From Bradyrhizobium sp. SZCCT0148 (GTDB taxonomy: Bacteria; Pseudomonadota; Alphaproteobacteria; Rhizobiales; Xanthobacteraceae): 64,000 nt of DNA. Under the pieces are notes generated by a model, which saw only the letters and a list, made by a program, of their open reading frames with translations, did no database searches and was not told where the DNA came from. Below, in pieces: positions 18,476 to 26,373 of the stretch (within the stretch, counting starts at the first letter, position 1; the number at the start of each line of letters is the position of its first letter). The stretch is taken from positions 424,984 to 488,983 of the forward strand of contig NZ_JAFCKT010000004.1 of the NCBI RefSeq assembly GCF_018129985.1, read 5' to 3'. Position numbers and translations under genes: made by a program.

Positions 18476-18579
18476 GTCATTCCGGGGCGCGACCAAGTCC
18501 GAGCCCGGAATCCAACCATCAACCAACTCTGCTGCGCAATGGATTCCGGGTTCGGCTCTTCAAGCCGCCCCGGAATGAC
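18476..18579. repeat. Palindromic repeat, family A, inside the hpa operon
   Basis: The outer arms GTCATTCCGGGGCG and CCCCGGAATGAC pair, and an inner pair AGCCCGGAATCCA/TGGATTCCGGG gives a long two-part hairpin. Related copies are at 22157-22223, 23659-23694, 27519-27617 and 37956-38054. This one lies in the 135-base gap between hpaE and hpaD, so it is transcribed with the operon. Confidence 0.85.
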
Positions 18580-18603
18580 GGGAGACCGAGGGGGAAAACG
18601 CCA

Positions 18604-19587
18604 ATGCCCGTACCGCAACACGTCTTCGAGCCGCCATTCAACATCATCCGCTCCAGTCACGTCGTGCTCGACGTTACCGATCTGAAGCTGAGCCGCGATT
18701 TCTACGAGACTACCGTCGGCCTGCATGTCGAGGACGCCGACGACAAGGTGGTATACCTGCGCGCTGCCGAGGAGCATCAGCATCACTCTCTGGTCCTGCG
18801 GAAAGCGGCAGCGCCGGCATGCGCCCGGCTCGGCTTCAAGGTCGGCAACGACGGAGATCTCGACAAGGCTGCCGCCTTCCTGTCCGAAAACGGCCTCGCC
18901 TACGCCTTTGTCGACCAGCCGTTCCAGGGCCGCACCCTGCAGTTCACCGATCCCTTCGGCTTCCAGATCGAGCTCTATGCGTCGATGGACCGCCGGCCGC
19001 ATCTCCTGCGCCGCTATGATCTTTACAGGGGCTGCCACCCGCAACGGCTCGATCATTTCAACGTCTTCGCCGCCGAGGTGCAGGACACCGTCGATTTCTA
19101 CGCCCGGCTCGGCTTCCGCCTCACCGAATACGCCGAGGAGGATGGACCGAACGGGCGCATTGCCGCCGCCTGGATGCATCGCAAGGGCAATGTCCACGAC
19201 TTCGCCATCACCAACGGCAAGGGCCCTCGCCTGCACCATTTCGCCTACTGGACGCCGACGGCGATGAACATCATCCATCTCTGCGACGTCATGGCCTCGC
19301 AAGGCTTCGTTAAGAACATCGAGCGCGGCCCCGGACGTCACGGCATCTCCAACGCGTTCTTCCTCTATGTGCGCGACCCCGACGGACACCGCCTCGAGCT
19401 CTACACCAGCGATTACTTCACCGGCGATCACGACCACGAGCCGCTGCGCTGGTCGCTGCGCGATCCGCGCCGCCAGACGCTCTGGGGCGCACCCGCCCCG
19501 CGCTCCTGGTTCGAGCAGGGCTCGCCGTTTAGCGGGCAGGCAGTGCGAGAGCCGAAATTCGTGGCCGACGTGCTGGTGGCCGACTGA
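18604..19587 (+). CDS. hpaD: 3,4-dihydroxyphenylacetate 2,3-dioxygenase (type I extradiol)
   Basis: The 327-residue ring-cleavage enzyme belongs to the vicinal-oxygen-chelate (type I) extradiol dioxygenases, like the Brevibacterium and Arthrobacter homoprotocatechuate 2,3-dioxygenases, not to the LigB-type HpaD of E. coli. Two repeated domains are seen. The second carries the metal ligands: His151 (RLDHFNVF), His211/212 (RLHHFAYW) and Glu265 (HRLELYTSDY), spaced as in the family. It opens the ring of homoprotocatechuate beside the hydroxyls with O2 and Fe(II) or Mn(II). Its last base is the first base of the hpaG start codon (TGATG), so the two are coupled. Confidence 0.92.
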   Translation: MPVPQHVFEPPFNIIRSSHVVLDVTDLKLSRDFYETTVGLHVEDADDKVVYLRAAEEHQHHSLVLRKAAAPACARLGFKVGNDGDLDKAAAFLSENGLAYAFVDQPFQGRTLQFTDPFGFQIELYASMDRRPHLLRRYDLYRGCHPQRLDHFNVFAAEVQDTVDFYARLGFRLTEYAEEDGPNGRIAAAWMHRKGNVHDFAITNGKGPRLHHFAYWTPTAMNIIHLCDVMASQGFVKNIERGPGRHGISNAFFLYVRDPDGHRLELYTSDYFTGDHDHEPLRWSLRDPRRQTLWGAPAPRSWFEQGSPFSGQAVREPKFVADVLVAD

Positions 19588-20456
19588 TGAAGCTCCCTCG
19601 CCTCGCCACCTATTCCGCCAAGGGTGATATCGGCTACGGTGCCGTCCTGCAGGGTGGCATCGTCGACCTTTCCGCACGCTACGCCAAGGACTATCCGACG
19701 CTGCGCGAGGTGATCGCAGCCGGCAAGCTCGTCAGTCTTGCCGAGGAAGCCGCCGGTCGCACGCCGGACCACGCGCTCGACGACATCACCTGGCTGCCGC
19801 CGGTGCCCGCACCGGAGAAGATCATCTGCATCGGTGTCAACTACCCTGATCGTAACGCCGAATACAAGGACGGTCAGGAGGCGCCGAAATATCCGAGCAT
19901 GTTCATGCGCTCGCCCCGCTCCTTCGTCGGCCACGACACGCCGCTGGTGCGTCCGCGCGCCTCCGCGCAGCTCGACTATGAAGGCGAGATCGTGCTGGTG
20001 ATCGGCAAGTCGGGCCGGCACATCCCCGAAAGCAGCGCGCTCGACCACATCGCTGCGCTCACGCTCTGCAACGAAGGCTCGGTGCGCGACTGGCTGCGCC
20101 ACGCCAAGTTCAACGTCACCCAGGGCAAGAACTTCGATTCCAGCGGCAGCCTTGGTCCCTGGCTCGTCCCTTACGTCAGGGAATCCCAGATCGCCGACGT
20201 CAGGCTGACCACGCATGTCAACGGCGAACTCAGGCAGGACGATCGCACCAGTCGGCTGATCTTTCCGTTCCGCACCCTCATCAATTATATCTCCACCTTC
20301 GCAACGCTCGTCCCGGGCGATATCATCGTCACGGGCACGCCGACCGGCGCCGGTGCCCGGTTCGATCCGCCGCGGTACCTGAAGCCCGGCGACGTCGTCG
20401 AGATTGCGGTCGAGGGCATCGGCAGCTTGCGCAACGGCGTCGTCGACGAAGCCTGA
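19587..20456 (+). CDS. hpaG: Homoprotocatechuate-pathway decarboxylase/isomerase, FAH family
   Basis: The 289-residue fumarylacetoacetase-fold enzyme has KIICIGVNYPDRNAEY, PSMFMRSPRSFVGH, LDYEGEIVLVIGKSG (metal-binding Glu residues), GKNFDSSGSLGPWLVP and GDIIVTGTPTGAG. HpaG decarboxylates 5-oxopent-3-ene-1,2,5-tricarboxylate and isomerises the product to the HpaH substrate. E. coli HpaG is a duplicated protein of about 430 residues; this is a single-length copy, as is common in other bacteria, so both steps may depend on one domain. The gene overlaps hpaD by one base. Confidence 0.85.
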   Translation: MKLPRLATYSAKGDIGYGAVLQGGIVDLSARYAKDYPTLREVIAAGKLVSLAEEAAGRTPDHALDDITWLPPVPAPEKIICIGVNYPDRNAEYKDGQEAPKYPSMFMRSPRSFVGHDTPLVRPRASAQLDYEGEIVLVIGKSGRHIPESSALDHIAALTLCNEGSVRDWLRHAKFNVTQGKNFDSSGSLGPWLVPYVRESQIADVRLTTHVNGELRQDDRTSRLIFPFRTLINYISTFATLVPGDIIVTGTPTGAGARFDPPRYLKPGDVVEIAVEGIGSLRNGVVDEA

Positions 20457-20476
20457 ACAAGATTGGAAATGATGCA

Positions 20477-22105
20477 ATGACCACCCTCACCGGCGGCGAA
20501 GCAATCGTAAGCGGCCTGGTCGCCCACGGCGTCGACACCGTGTTCGGCCTGCCCGGCGCGCAGGTCTACGGCCTGTTCGACGCCTTCCACCAGGCCCAGC
20601 TCAAGGTGATCGGCGCGCGGCACGAACAGGCCTGCGGCTACATGGCATTCGGCTACGCGCGCTCCAGCGGCAGGCCCGGCGTGTTCAGCGTGGTGCCCGG
20701 TCCCGGCGTGCTCAACGCCAGCGCCGCGCTGCTCACCGCGTTCGGCTGCAACGAGCCGGTGCTGTGCGTCACCGGCCAGGTGCCGACGCAATTCCTCGGC
20801 AAGGGCCGCGGCCATCTGCACGAGATGCCGGACCAGCTCGCGACCCTGCGCACCTACGTGAAATGGGCCGACCGGATCGAATATCCCGGCAACGCACCGA
20901 CCACCGTGGCGCGCGCCTTCCAGGAGATGATGTCCGGACGGCGCGGCCCCGCCTCGGTCGAGATGCCCTGGGACGTCTTCACCCAGCGCGCGGACACCGC
21001 CGCTGCCCGGATGCTGGAGCCGCTGCCCGCGCCGCAGCCCGATCCGGATCTCGTCAAGCAGGCCGCCACGCTGATCAAGGCGAGCAAAGCGCCGATGATC
21101 TTCGTCGGCAGCGGCGCGATCGAGGCGGGCGGGGAGATCCTCGAGCTCGCCGAGACGATCGACGCGCCCGTCGTCGCCTTCCGCAGCGGCCGCGGCATCG
21201 TCTCCAATGCGCATGAGCTGGGGCTCACCATGGCGGCCGCCTACAAGCTGTGGCCGACAACCGATCTGATGATCGCCATCGGCACCCGCGCGGAGCTTCC
21301 GGCATCCGGCTTCCGCTGGCCCTATCAACCGAGCGGACTGAAATCCATTCGGATCGACATCGATCCGGTCGAGATGCGCCGCCTCGTCGCCGATGTCGCC
21401 ATCGTCGCCGACGCCAGTGACGGCACCGCCGATCTCGTCGCAGCCGTGAAAAAAGCCGGCTATGCGCGAACCCGGAACCGGCGGGAGGACATCCGCAAGG
21501 CCACCGCGACCGCGCAAGCCGAGATCCAGCGCATCCAGCCGCAGATGGCCTATCTCGACATCCTGCGCGAGGTGCTGCCGCCGAACGCGATCGTGACCGA
21601 TGAATTGTCGCAAGTCGGCTTCGCCTCCTGGTACGGCTTTCCGGTCTACCAGCCGCGTACCTTCATCACCTCGGGCTATCAGGGCACGCTCGGCTCGGGC
21701 TTCCCGACCGCGCTGGGTGCCAAGGTCGCCAATCCCGACAAGCCGGTGGTCGCCATCACCGGCGACGGCGGCTTCATGTTCGCCGTGCAGGAGCTGTCGA
21801 CCGCCGTGCAGTTCAACATCGGCGTGGTGACGCTGGTGTTCAACAACAACGCCTATGGCAACGTCCGCCGCGACCAACGCGAGCGCTTCGACGGCCGCGT
21901 GGTCGCCTCCGACCTTGTCAATCCCGATTTCGTCAAGCTCGCGGAGTCCTTCGGCGTGGCGGCGGCGCGTGTCACCGCACCGGATCAGTTCAAGGCGGCG
22001 ATGGAGAAGGCGTTGGCCCATGGCGGGCCGTATCTGATCTCGGTCGAGGTGACCAGGGATTCGGAAGTCAGCCCGTGGGCGTTCATTCATCCGCCGAAGC
22101 CTTGA
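20477..22105 (+). CDS. ThDP-dependent enzyme, acetolactate synthase/decarboxylase family
   Basis: The 542-residue protein has three ThDP-fold domains. The catalytic Glu50 lies in ARHEQACGYMAFGYAR. The ThDP/Mg motif begins at residue 429 (GDGGFMFAVQEL) and ends NNNAYGN. The mid domain keeps FVGSGAIEAGG. The family includes acetolactate synthases, benzoylformate and phenylpyruvate decarboxylases and oxalyl-CoA decarboxylase. The lack of a small regulatory subunit argues against valine/isoleucine synthesis. It lies 20 bases after hpaG, so is probably cotranscribed; a 2-oxo acid decarboxylase acting upstream of homoprotocatechuate (for example on a hydroxyphenylpyruvate) is possible, but this is only context. 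ATG at 20477 is preceded by a weak GGAAATG. Confidence 0.8.
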   Translation: MTTLTGGEAIVSGLVAHGVDTVFGLPGAQVYGLFDAFHQAQLKVIGARHEQACGYMAFGYARSSGRPGVFSVVPGPGVLNASAALLTAFGCNEPVLCVTGQVPTQFLGKGRGHLHEMPDQLATLRTYVKWADRIEYPGNAPTTVARAFQEMMSGRRGPASVEMPWDVFTQRADTAAARMLEPLPAPQPDPDLVKQAATLIKASKAPMIFVGSGAIEAGGEILELAETIDAPVVAFRSGRGIVSNAHELGLTMAAAYKLWPTTDLMIAIGTRAELPASGFRWPYQPSGLKSIRIDIDPVEMRRLVADVAIVADASDGTADLVAAVKKAGYARTRNRREDIRKATATAQAEIQRIQPQMAYLDILREVLPPNAIVTDELSQVGFASWYGFPVYQPRTFITSGYQGTLGSGFPTALGAKVANPDKPVVAITGDGGFMFAVQELSTAVQFNIGVVTLVFNNNAYGNVRRDQRERFDGRVVASDLVNPDFVKLAESFGVAAARVTAPDQFKAAMEKALAHGGPYLISVEVTRDSEVSPWAFIHPPKP

Positions 22106-22156
22106 CGCGTTCAGCAGCGCGCGCAGCGCGAACCATGATGCGCAATTGCGCATTGA

Positions 22157-22223
22157 GACTCCATAACCACGATCGGGAGTATGGATTCCGGGCCTGCGCC
22201 TCACGGCGCATCCTGGAATGACG
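22157..22223. repeat. Palindromic repeat, family A, partial copy
   Basis: This half copy keeps CCATAACCACGATCGGGAGTATGGATTCCGGGC and the right arm ending GGAATGACGG; CCATAACCACGATC and GGAGTATGGATTCCGGGC recur at 27519-27617. It lies between the convergent ThDP-enzyme and alkB genes. Confidence 0.75.
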
Positions 22224-22228
22224 GGCTT

Positions 22229-22882
22229 CTACCGTGTCCGGCGAAACGTCAGGTTGATACGCTTGCGCCCGAGCAGCGGATGCTCGCCATCGGCGAGCGG
22301 CGCGACGCCGTGATAGGCAAGCCTGCTGGCCCCGCCCCAGACCACGACATCGCCATGCACCAGGCGGAAGCGGCGCGGCTTGTCGCTGCGCGCCATGCCG
22401 CCGAACAGGAAGGCCGCGGGCAGGCCGAGCGAGACCGAGACGATCGGCGCCGTATAATCCAGCTCGTCCTTGTCCTGATGCAGCGACAGCCGCGTGCCGG
22501 GCTCGTAGCGGTTGACGAGGCAGGCATCGGGCGCGAAGTTTTGGAAGCCGCCTTGCTCAGCTGCGCCGCGCGCGAGATCGCGGAGCACCGGAGGCATCGC
22601 CGGCCATCGCGCGCCGGTGCGCGGATCGATGGGATCGTAGCGATAGCCGGTGTGATCGGTGATCCAGCCGCGCTCGCCGCAATTGGTCATCGCCACCGAC
22701 ATCAGATGACCGCCGGGCGTTGTCATGCGGCGGAATGGCGACTGCGCCACGATCGTGCGCACGGCGGCGATCAGTTCGGTCTCGATCGGCTTGACGAAGC
22801 CGCGCAGCAGCACGGCGCCGTCGGCGATCTCCTCGCGCGACGGCTGCGCCTCGGCAACGCTATCGAACAGATCAGCCGTCAA
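22229..22882 (-). CDS. alkB: AlkB-type DNA oxidative demethylase
   Basis: The 217-residue protein aligns with E. coli AlkB throughout: AMTNCGERGWITDHTGYRY, then the Fe(II) facial triad His135 and Asp137 (LSLHQDKDE) and His191 (LAYHGVAPL), and the 2-oxoglutarate-binding arginines in RKRINLTFRRTR. It repairs N1-methyladenine and N3-methylcytosine in DNA and RNA by oxidation with 2-oxoglutarate. It lies 9 bases downstream of another 2OG-Fe(II) oxygenase gene on the same strand, so the two are probably one transcript. No Ada-type regulator is nearby. Confidence 0.93.
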   Translation of the reverse strand: MTADLFDSVAEAQPSREEIADGAVLLRGFVKPIETELIAAVRTIVAQSPFRRMTTPGGHLMSVAMTNCGERGWITDHTGYRYDPIDPRTGARWPAMPPVLRDLARGAAEQGGFQNFAPDACLVNRYEPGTRLSLHQDKDELDYTAPIVSVSLGLPAAFLFGGMARSDKPRRFRLVHGDVVVWGGASRLAYHGVAPLADGEHPLLGRKRINLTFRRTR

Positions 22883-22891
22883 TCGCAGTAC

Positions 22892-23638
22892 TCATTTGGC
22901 ATCGTGAAAGATCACACCCAGCGTATGGCGCCGGCCGGACCTGATCCGGCTGACGCCATGGCGCAGATTAACGCGGTAGTTGCCGCGTGTCCCCTGCACC
23001 GGGCGGTGATGCACAGCGAACGCGACCGCATCGCCCTGCGCCAGCGGAACCACCTCGGCGCGGGACTGCATGCGCGGCCGCTGCTCGGTCAGCACGAACT
23101 CGCCGCCGGTGAAGTCGCGGCCGGGCTCGGAGAGCAGGATCGCGACCTGGAGCGGGAACACATGCTCGCCGTAGAGGTCCTGATGCAGGCAATTGTAATC
23201 GCCCGCGTCGTATTGCAACAGCAGTGGCGTCGGACGGCCCTGGCCCGCATCGTGGCAGCGCTCGAGAAACGCTGCATGCTGTTGGGGATAACGGATGTCG
23301 ATCCCCATCGCTTCGTTCCAGCGATTGGCGACGCCTTGCAGATGCTTATAGAGCGCCGGGCGCAATTGCGCGATCCGATCGGGCAGTGGGTAGCAAAAAT
23401 ACTTGTATTCGCCGCGGCCAAAGCCGTGGCGCCCCATGACGATGCGGCTGCGGAAGTTGGCGTCGTCGGGATAGAGCGCGGCAATCTCGCGGCATTGGTC
23501 CGGCGTCAACAGGCCTTTCAGGACGGCGCAGCCTTGAGAGTCGAGTTCGCCGGTGATCTCGGGCCAATTGAGGGCGTCAATATGGGCCGCGGGGTTGATC
23601 GCTTCATCGATTGGGGGAGCACGTTTCGCGATTGCCAT
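22892..23638 (-). CDS. 2OG-Fe(II) oxygenase, prolyl-hydroxylase-like
   Basis: The 248-residue protein has a jelly-roll dioxygenase core with NCLHQDLYGEHVFPLQ (His-x-Asp iron ligands), a TGGEFVLTEQRPR strand pair, and a final NYRVNLRHGVSRIRSG supplying the distal His and an Arg for 2-oxoglutarate. The start is placed at the ATG at 23638, preceded by GGAAGG at a good distance; longer readings start inside a family A palindrome. The substrate is unknown: relatives hydroxylate proteins or small molecules. The tight link to alkB suggests a shared role in alkylation damage or nucleic-acid/protein modification, but this is inference. Confidence 0.82.
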   Translation of the reverse strand: MAIAKRAPPIDEAINPAAHIDALNWPEITGELDSQGCAVLKGLLTPDQCREIAALYPDDANFRSRIVMGRHGFGRGEYKYFCYPLPDRIAQLRPALYKHLQGVANRWNEAMGIDIRYPQQHAAFLERCHDAGQGRPTPLLLQYDAGDYNCLHQDLYGEHVFPLQVAILLSEPGRDFTGGEFVLTEQRPRMQSRAEVVPLAQGDAVAFAVHHRPVQGTRGNYRVNLRHGVSRIRSGRRHTLGVIFHDAK

Positions 23639-23658
23639 AACGATATTCATCCTTCCGC

Positions 23659-23694
23659 CATTCCGGGGCGCCACGCAGTCGCGAGCCCGGAATG
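23659..23694. repeat. Short palindrome, family A
   Basis: CATTCCGGG (23659-23667) pairs with CCCGGAATG (23686-23694) around an 18-base loop. It lies just upstream of the 2OG oxygenase start codon and downstream of the DUF2848 gene, so it is in the leader or the intergenic end. Confidence 0.8.
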
Positions 23695-23749
23695 ACGGAT
23701 AATGTCTGGCAGATCGTAGCGACGACGACCACCCGATTTCCGGCTGGAC

Positions 23750-24436
23750 CTAGCCCCGCACCGGCAGCGTCACCACGTCGTACCCATGCCTGATCGTCCG
23801 CTTCAGCACGGGATCTTCCAGCTCGAAGTCGAAGCGGTCCGCCGGGCGGATGCCGCCCTTGGCCGCGAACGTGCCGCCGAACATGGCGCAGCCGTCGGGG
23901 AACTTCCCGCCCTCGAAGCCGCGCGCGATCAGGTCGTTGACCGGCAGCATCGCGTCCAGTGTGCCCTCCTGATAGAGCACGCGTTCGCCCTTGATGGTGG
24001 CATAGGAGCGCAGGATCATCTTGTCCCAGTGGCCGATGACGTCCTCCAGCTCCCACAGCGTGGAGGCGATCGGCTTGTCGCACATCTGCTTTGACACCGT
24101 AACGTTGTAGGCCTCGACCTTGCGGTCGGTGTGGTCCGAGCCGCAGCCGACGAAGATGCGGCCCTGCCAGCCGATCAGCACGAACTCGACCTCACCCGAC
24201 GAGTCGCCGCCGGTGCATTCGATGCTGTCTTCCTGGGTCAGTCGCCGCGCCGCGCCGCGATAATAGATCGGCGTCGAGGCCGGCGGGGCGATGCCCATCT
24301 CCTGCAGCTCTTTGATGTGCTTGTCGCGCGCGACGGGATCGCGGCCGGTCCAGCCGGCGATGACCATCTGCTCGATCGCCAGCGTCAGCGGCGTGGTGCT
24401 GTCCTGGGCGTCGACGGTGAAAGTGAGGTCAAACAC
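23750..24436 (-). CDS. DUF2848 family protein
   Basis: The 228-residue protein matches the DUF2848 family, which shares a fumarylacetoacetase-like core. Notable segments are FVGCGSDHTDRKVE, SKQMCDKPIASTLW, GHWDKMILRSYAT, DGCAMFGGTFAAKGGI. The start is a GTG at 24436 because GGAGG stands 9 bases before it; the first ATG-type reading extends into the amidase. The gene overlaps the amidase 3' end by 8 bases in another frame, so translation is coupled. No experimental function is known to me. Hydrolysis or lyase action on the amidase product is a possible but unproven role. Confidence 0.8.
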   Translation of the reverse strand: MFDLTFTVDAQDSTTPLTLAIEQMVIAGWTGRDPVARDKHIKELQEMGIAPPASTPIYYRGAARRLTQEDSIECTGGDSSGEVEFVLIGWQGRIFVGCGSDHTDRKVEAYNVTVSKQMCDKPIASTLWELEDVIGHWDKMILRSYATIKGERVLYQEGTLDAMLPVNDLIARGFEGGKFPDGCAMFGGTFAAKGGIRPADRFDFELEDPVLKRTIRHGYDVVTLPVRG

Positions 24437-25778
24437 GAATGACAGCCTCCATGCCGGCAGCAAGCTCGAAGATACGGCGGTCGGTGCCGCCCGCACCGGC
24501 CAACATCAGGCCGACGGGAATTTCGCCCTCGCGATGCGCGGGCAGCGAGATGGCGCAGCCGTCGATCATGTTGATCAGGGTGCAATTGCGCAGCGCGCGC
24601 AGGTTCTGCGCGGTGAACGCCTTGTCGTCGGCGAGATCGGCGATCTTCGGCGGCGTGTTGGCGGTGGTCGGCAGCACCAGCGCATCATACGCCGCGATGC
24701 GCGCATTGACGCGGGCGATCAGCGAGCGGCGCTCGTTGAGGAGATCGATGTAGTCGGCCGCACTCTGCGCCTCGCCGCGCATGATCCGCACGGAGACGCG
24801 GGGATCGTAGACGTCGCCCTTCGCCGTGATGAGATAGCGATGCCAGGCGTAGCTTTCGGAGGCTGCAAAGCCGCCCTTGGCGTTCATCGGCCCGATGTCA
24901 TGAAATTCCGCCATCTCGATGCGCTCGATGATCGCGCCGTGATCGGACAGCGTCTTCAAGGCGCGTTCGAACGTCGCGGCCACCTCTGCGTCGAGATCGT
25001 CGAGCGCGATCGTGGTCGGCACCGCCAGCCGCATGCCCTGAACCGGCCGCGGCTTCAACGGGACGATCGGCTCGCCCGCGAGCACGGCATCGAGTATGGC
25101 ACAGCAACTGACCGATCGCGCCAGCGGCCCGATGCTGTCCAGCGAGAACGACAGCGGCACTGAGCCGTCGAGCGGCACGCGCCGCTGCGTCGGCTTGTAG
25201 CCGACGATGCCGTTATAGGCCGCCGGAATCCGGCAGGAGCCGCCGGTGTCGGTGCCGAGCGCGCCATGCGCCATGCCGTCCAGCACAGACACCGCCGCGC
25301 CCGAGGACGAGCCGCCGGGCACATGTCCCACCGTCCGGTTCCAGGCTCCCTTCGGCGTGCCGTAATGCGGATTGATGCCGATGCCGGAATAGGCGAACTC
25401 GGTCATGTTGGTGCGCCCGATCACGACGAAGCCGGCCCGGCGCAGCCGCGCCACCGTCGCGGCATCCTGCTCGGCCGGCGGGGAATCGTCGAGGGCACGG
25501 GAGCCGGCGCGTGTCACCTGGCCCCTGATGTCGAACAGGTCCTTGATCGAGACCGGGATGCCGGCATAGCGCGACGGCGCCGCCTTGGCCTTGCGCAAGC
25601 CGTCCATCGCGTCCGCCGCGGCGAGCGCGGCGTCCTTGTCGACATGGAGGAAGACGCGCTGGCCTTCGCCTGAGGGATCGGCGATCCTGGCGATGCAGGC
25701 CTCGACCAGCTTGCGGGAGGTGGTGCGGCCGCTTTCGAGGTCGTCGGCGAGCTTCGCCAGTGTCGGGAATTCGGGCAT
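24429..25778 (-). CDS. Amidase, amidase-signature family
   Basis: The 449-residue enzyme has the Ser-cisSer-Lys machinery of the amidase signature family: Lys in PVSIKDLFDIRG, the Ser-rich PGGSSSGAAVSVLDG, and DTGGSCRIPAAYNG with the nucleophilic Ser. Members hydrolyse amides such as indole-3-acetamide, malonamide or aryl amides; the substrate here is not evident. The ATG at 25778 starts MPEFPTLAKLADDLESG, a typical family N-terminus; longer readings run into the divergent intergenic region. It overlaps the DUF2848 gene by 8 bases. Confidence 0.9.
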   Translation of the reverse strand: MPEFPTLAKLADDLESGRTTSRKLVEACIARIADPSGEGQRVFLHVDKDAALAAADAMDGLRKAKAAPSRYAGIPVSIKDLFDIRGQVTRAGSRALDDSPPAEQDAATVARLRRAGFVVIGRTNMTEFAYSGIGINPHYGTPKGAWNRTVGHVPGGSSSGAAVSVLDGMAHGALGTDTGGSCRIPAAYNGIVGYKPTQRRVPLDGSVPLSFSLDSIGPLARSVSCCAILDAVLAGEPIVPLKPRPVQGMRLAVPTTIALDDLDAEVAATFERALKTLSDHGAIIERIEMAEFHDIGPMNAKGGFAASESYAWHRYLITAKGDVYDPRVSVRIMRGEAQSAADYIDLLNERRSLIARVNARIAAYDALVLPTTANTPPKIADLADDKAFTAQNLRALRNCTLINMIDGCAISLPAHREGEIPVGLMLAGAGGTDRRIFELAAGMEAVIRV

Positions 25779-25956
25779 GTCTGTCTCACGGAATATTGTC
25801 GCGCGCAATCTATAGCGCTGCCTCAGTTCGACACAAGCATTGTGCGCATGATGGCATGCATGCGTATTGCTGGACCGTTGACGCACCATGGTCGATTGTC
25901 GCATCAAGATCGAAACGGGCGGGCGTGAGCCTGAGCCTTTGGGAGGGCGTTCCGAC

Positions 25957-26370
25957 ATGGCCGAACCGCAGCGCGCGCGACCGAAACCGACGCCGGAGAC
26001 CCAGCATTTCTGGGATGGCACCAAAGCCGGCGAATTGCGCCTACAGCGCTGCGACGCCTGCGCACATGTCTACTTCCCGCCGCGCCCGTTCTGCCCGTCC
26101 TGCGCCTCGCGCAAGGTCAGCATCTTCAAGGCGAGCGGCAAGGGCTTCCTCTACAGCTACGTGATCAACCATCGCCCCGCCGCGCCCGGCTTCACGCCGC
26201 CTTATGCCATCGCGGTGGTCGAGCTCGACGAGGGTCCGCGGATGATGAGTAACATCATCGACTGCCCGCAGACGCCTGAGGCGCTCGAGCTCGACATGAA
26301 GCTCGAGGTCGCCTTCGAGGCGCTCGACGACAAGATCACCCTCCCCGTGTTTCGTCCGGCGAAGGGATAG
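25957..26370 (+). CDS. DUF35 Zn-ribbon/OB-fold protein, thiolase partner
   Basis: The 137-residue protein has a rubredoxin-like zinc ribbon (CDACAHVYFPPRPFCPSC, four Cys) followed by an OB-fold (GFLYSYVINHRPAAPG, PYAIAVVELDEGPRMM). DUF35 proteins bind thiolase-like enzymes and carry or position acyl-CoA, as in the ChsH2-Ltp2 steroid side-chain retro-aldolase. It lies 3 bases before a thiolase-like gene, the expected partner. The ATG at 25957 has GGGAGGG about 9 bases upstream; an in-frame ATG 23 codons earlier lacks such a site. Confidence 0.87.
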   Translation: MAEPQRARPKPTPETQHFWDGTKAGELRLQRCDACAHVYFPPRPFCPSCASRKVSIFKASGKGFLYSYVINHRPAAPGFTPPYAIAVVELDEGPRMMSNIIDCPQTPEALELDMKLEVAFEALDDKITLPVFRPAKG

Positions 26371-26373
26371 GCC

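Noticed and set aside
22181..23695. Plus-strand open frame spanning alkB and the second oxygenase in antisense
   Set aside because: Both minus-strand genes have complete iron-binding motifs and ribosome sites; the antisense frame has neither.
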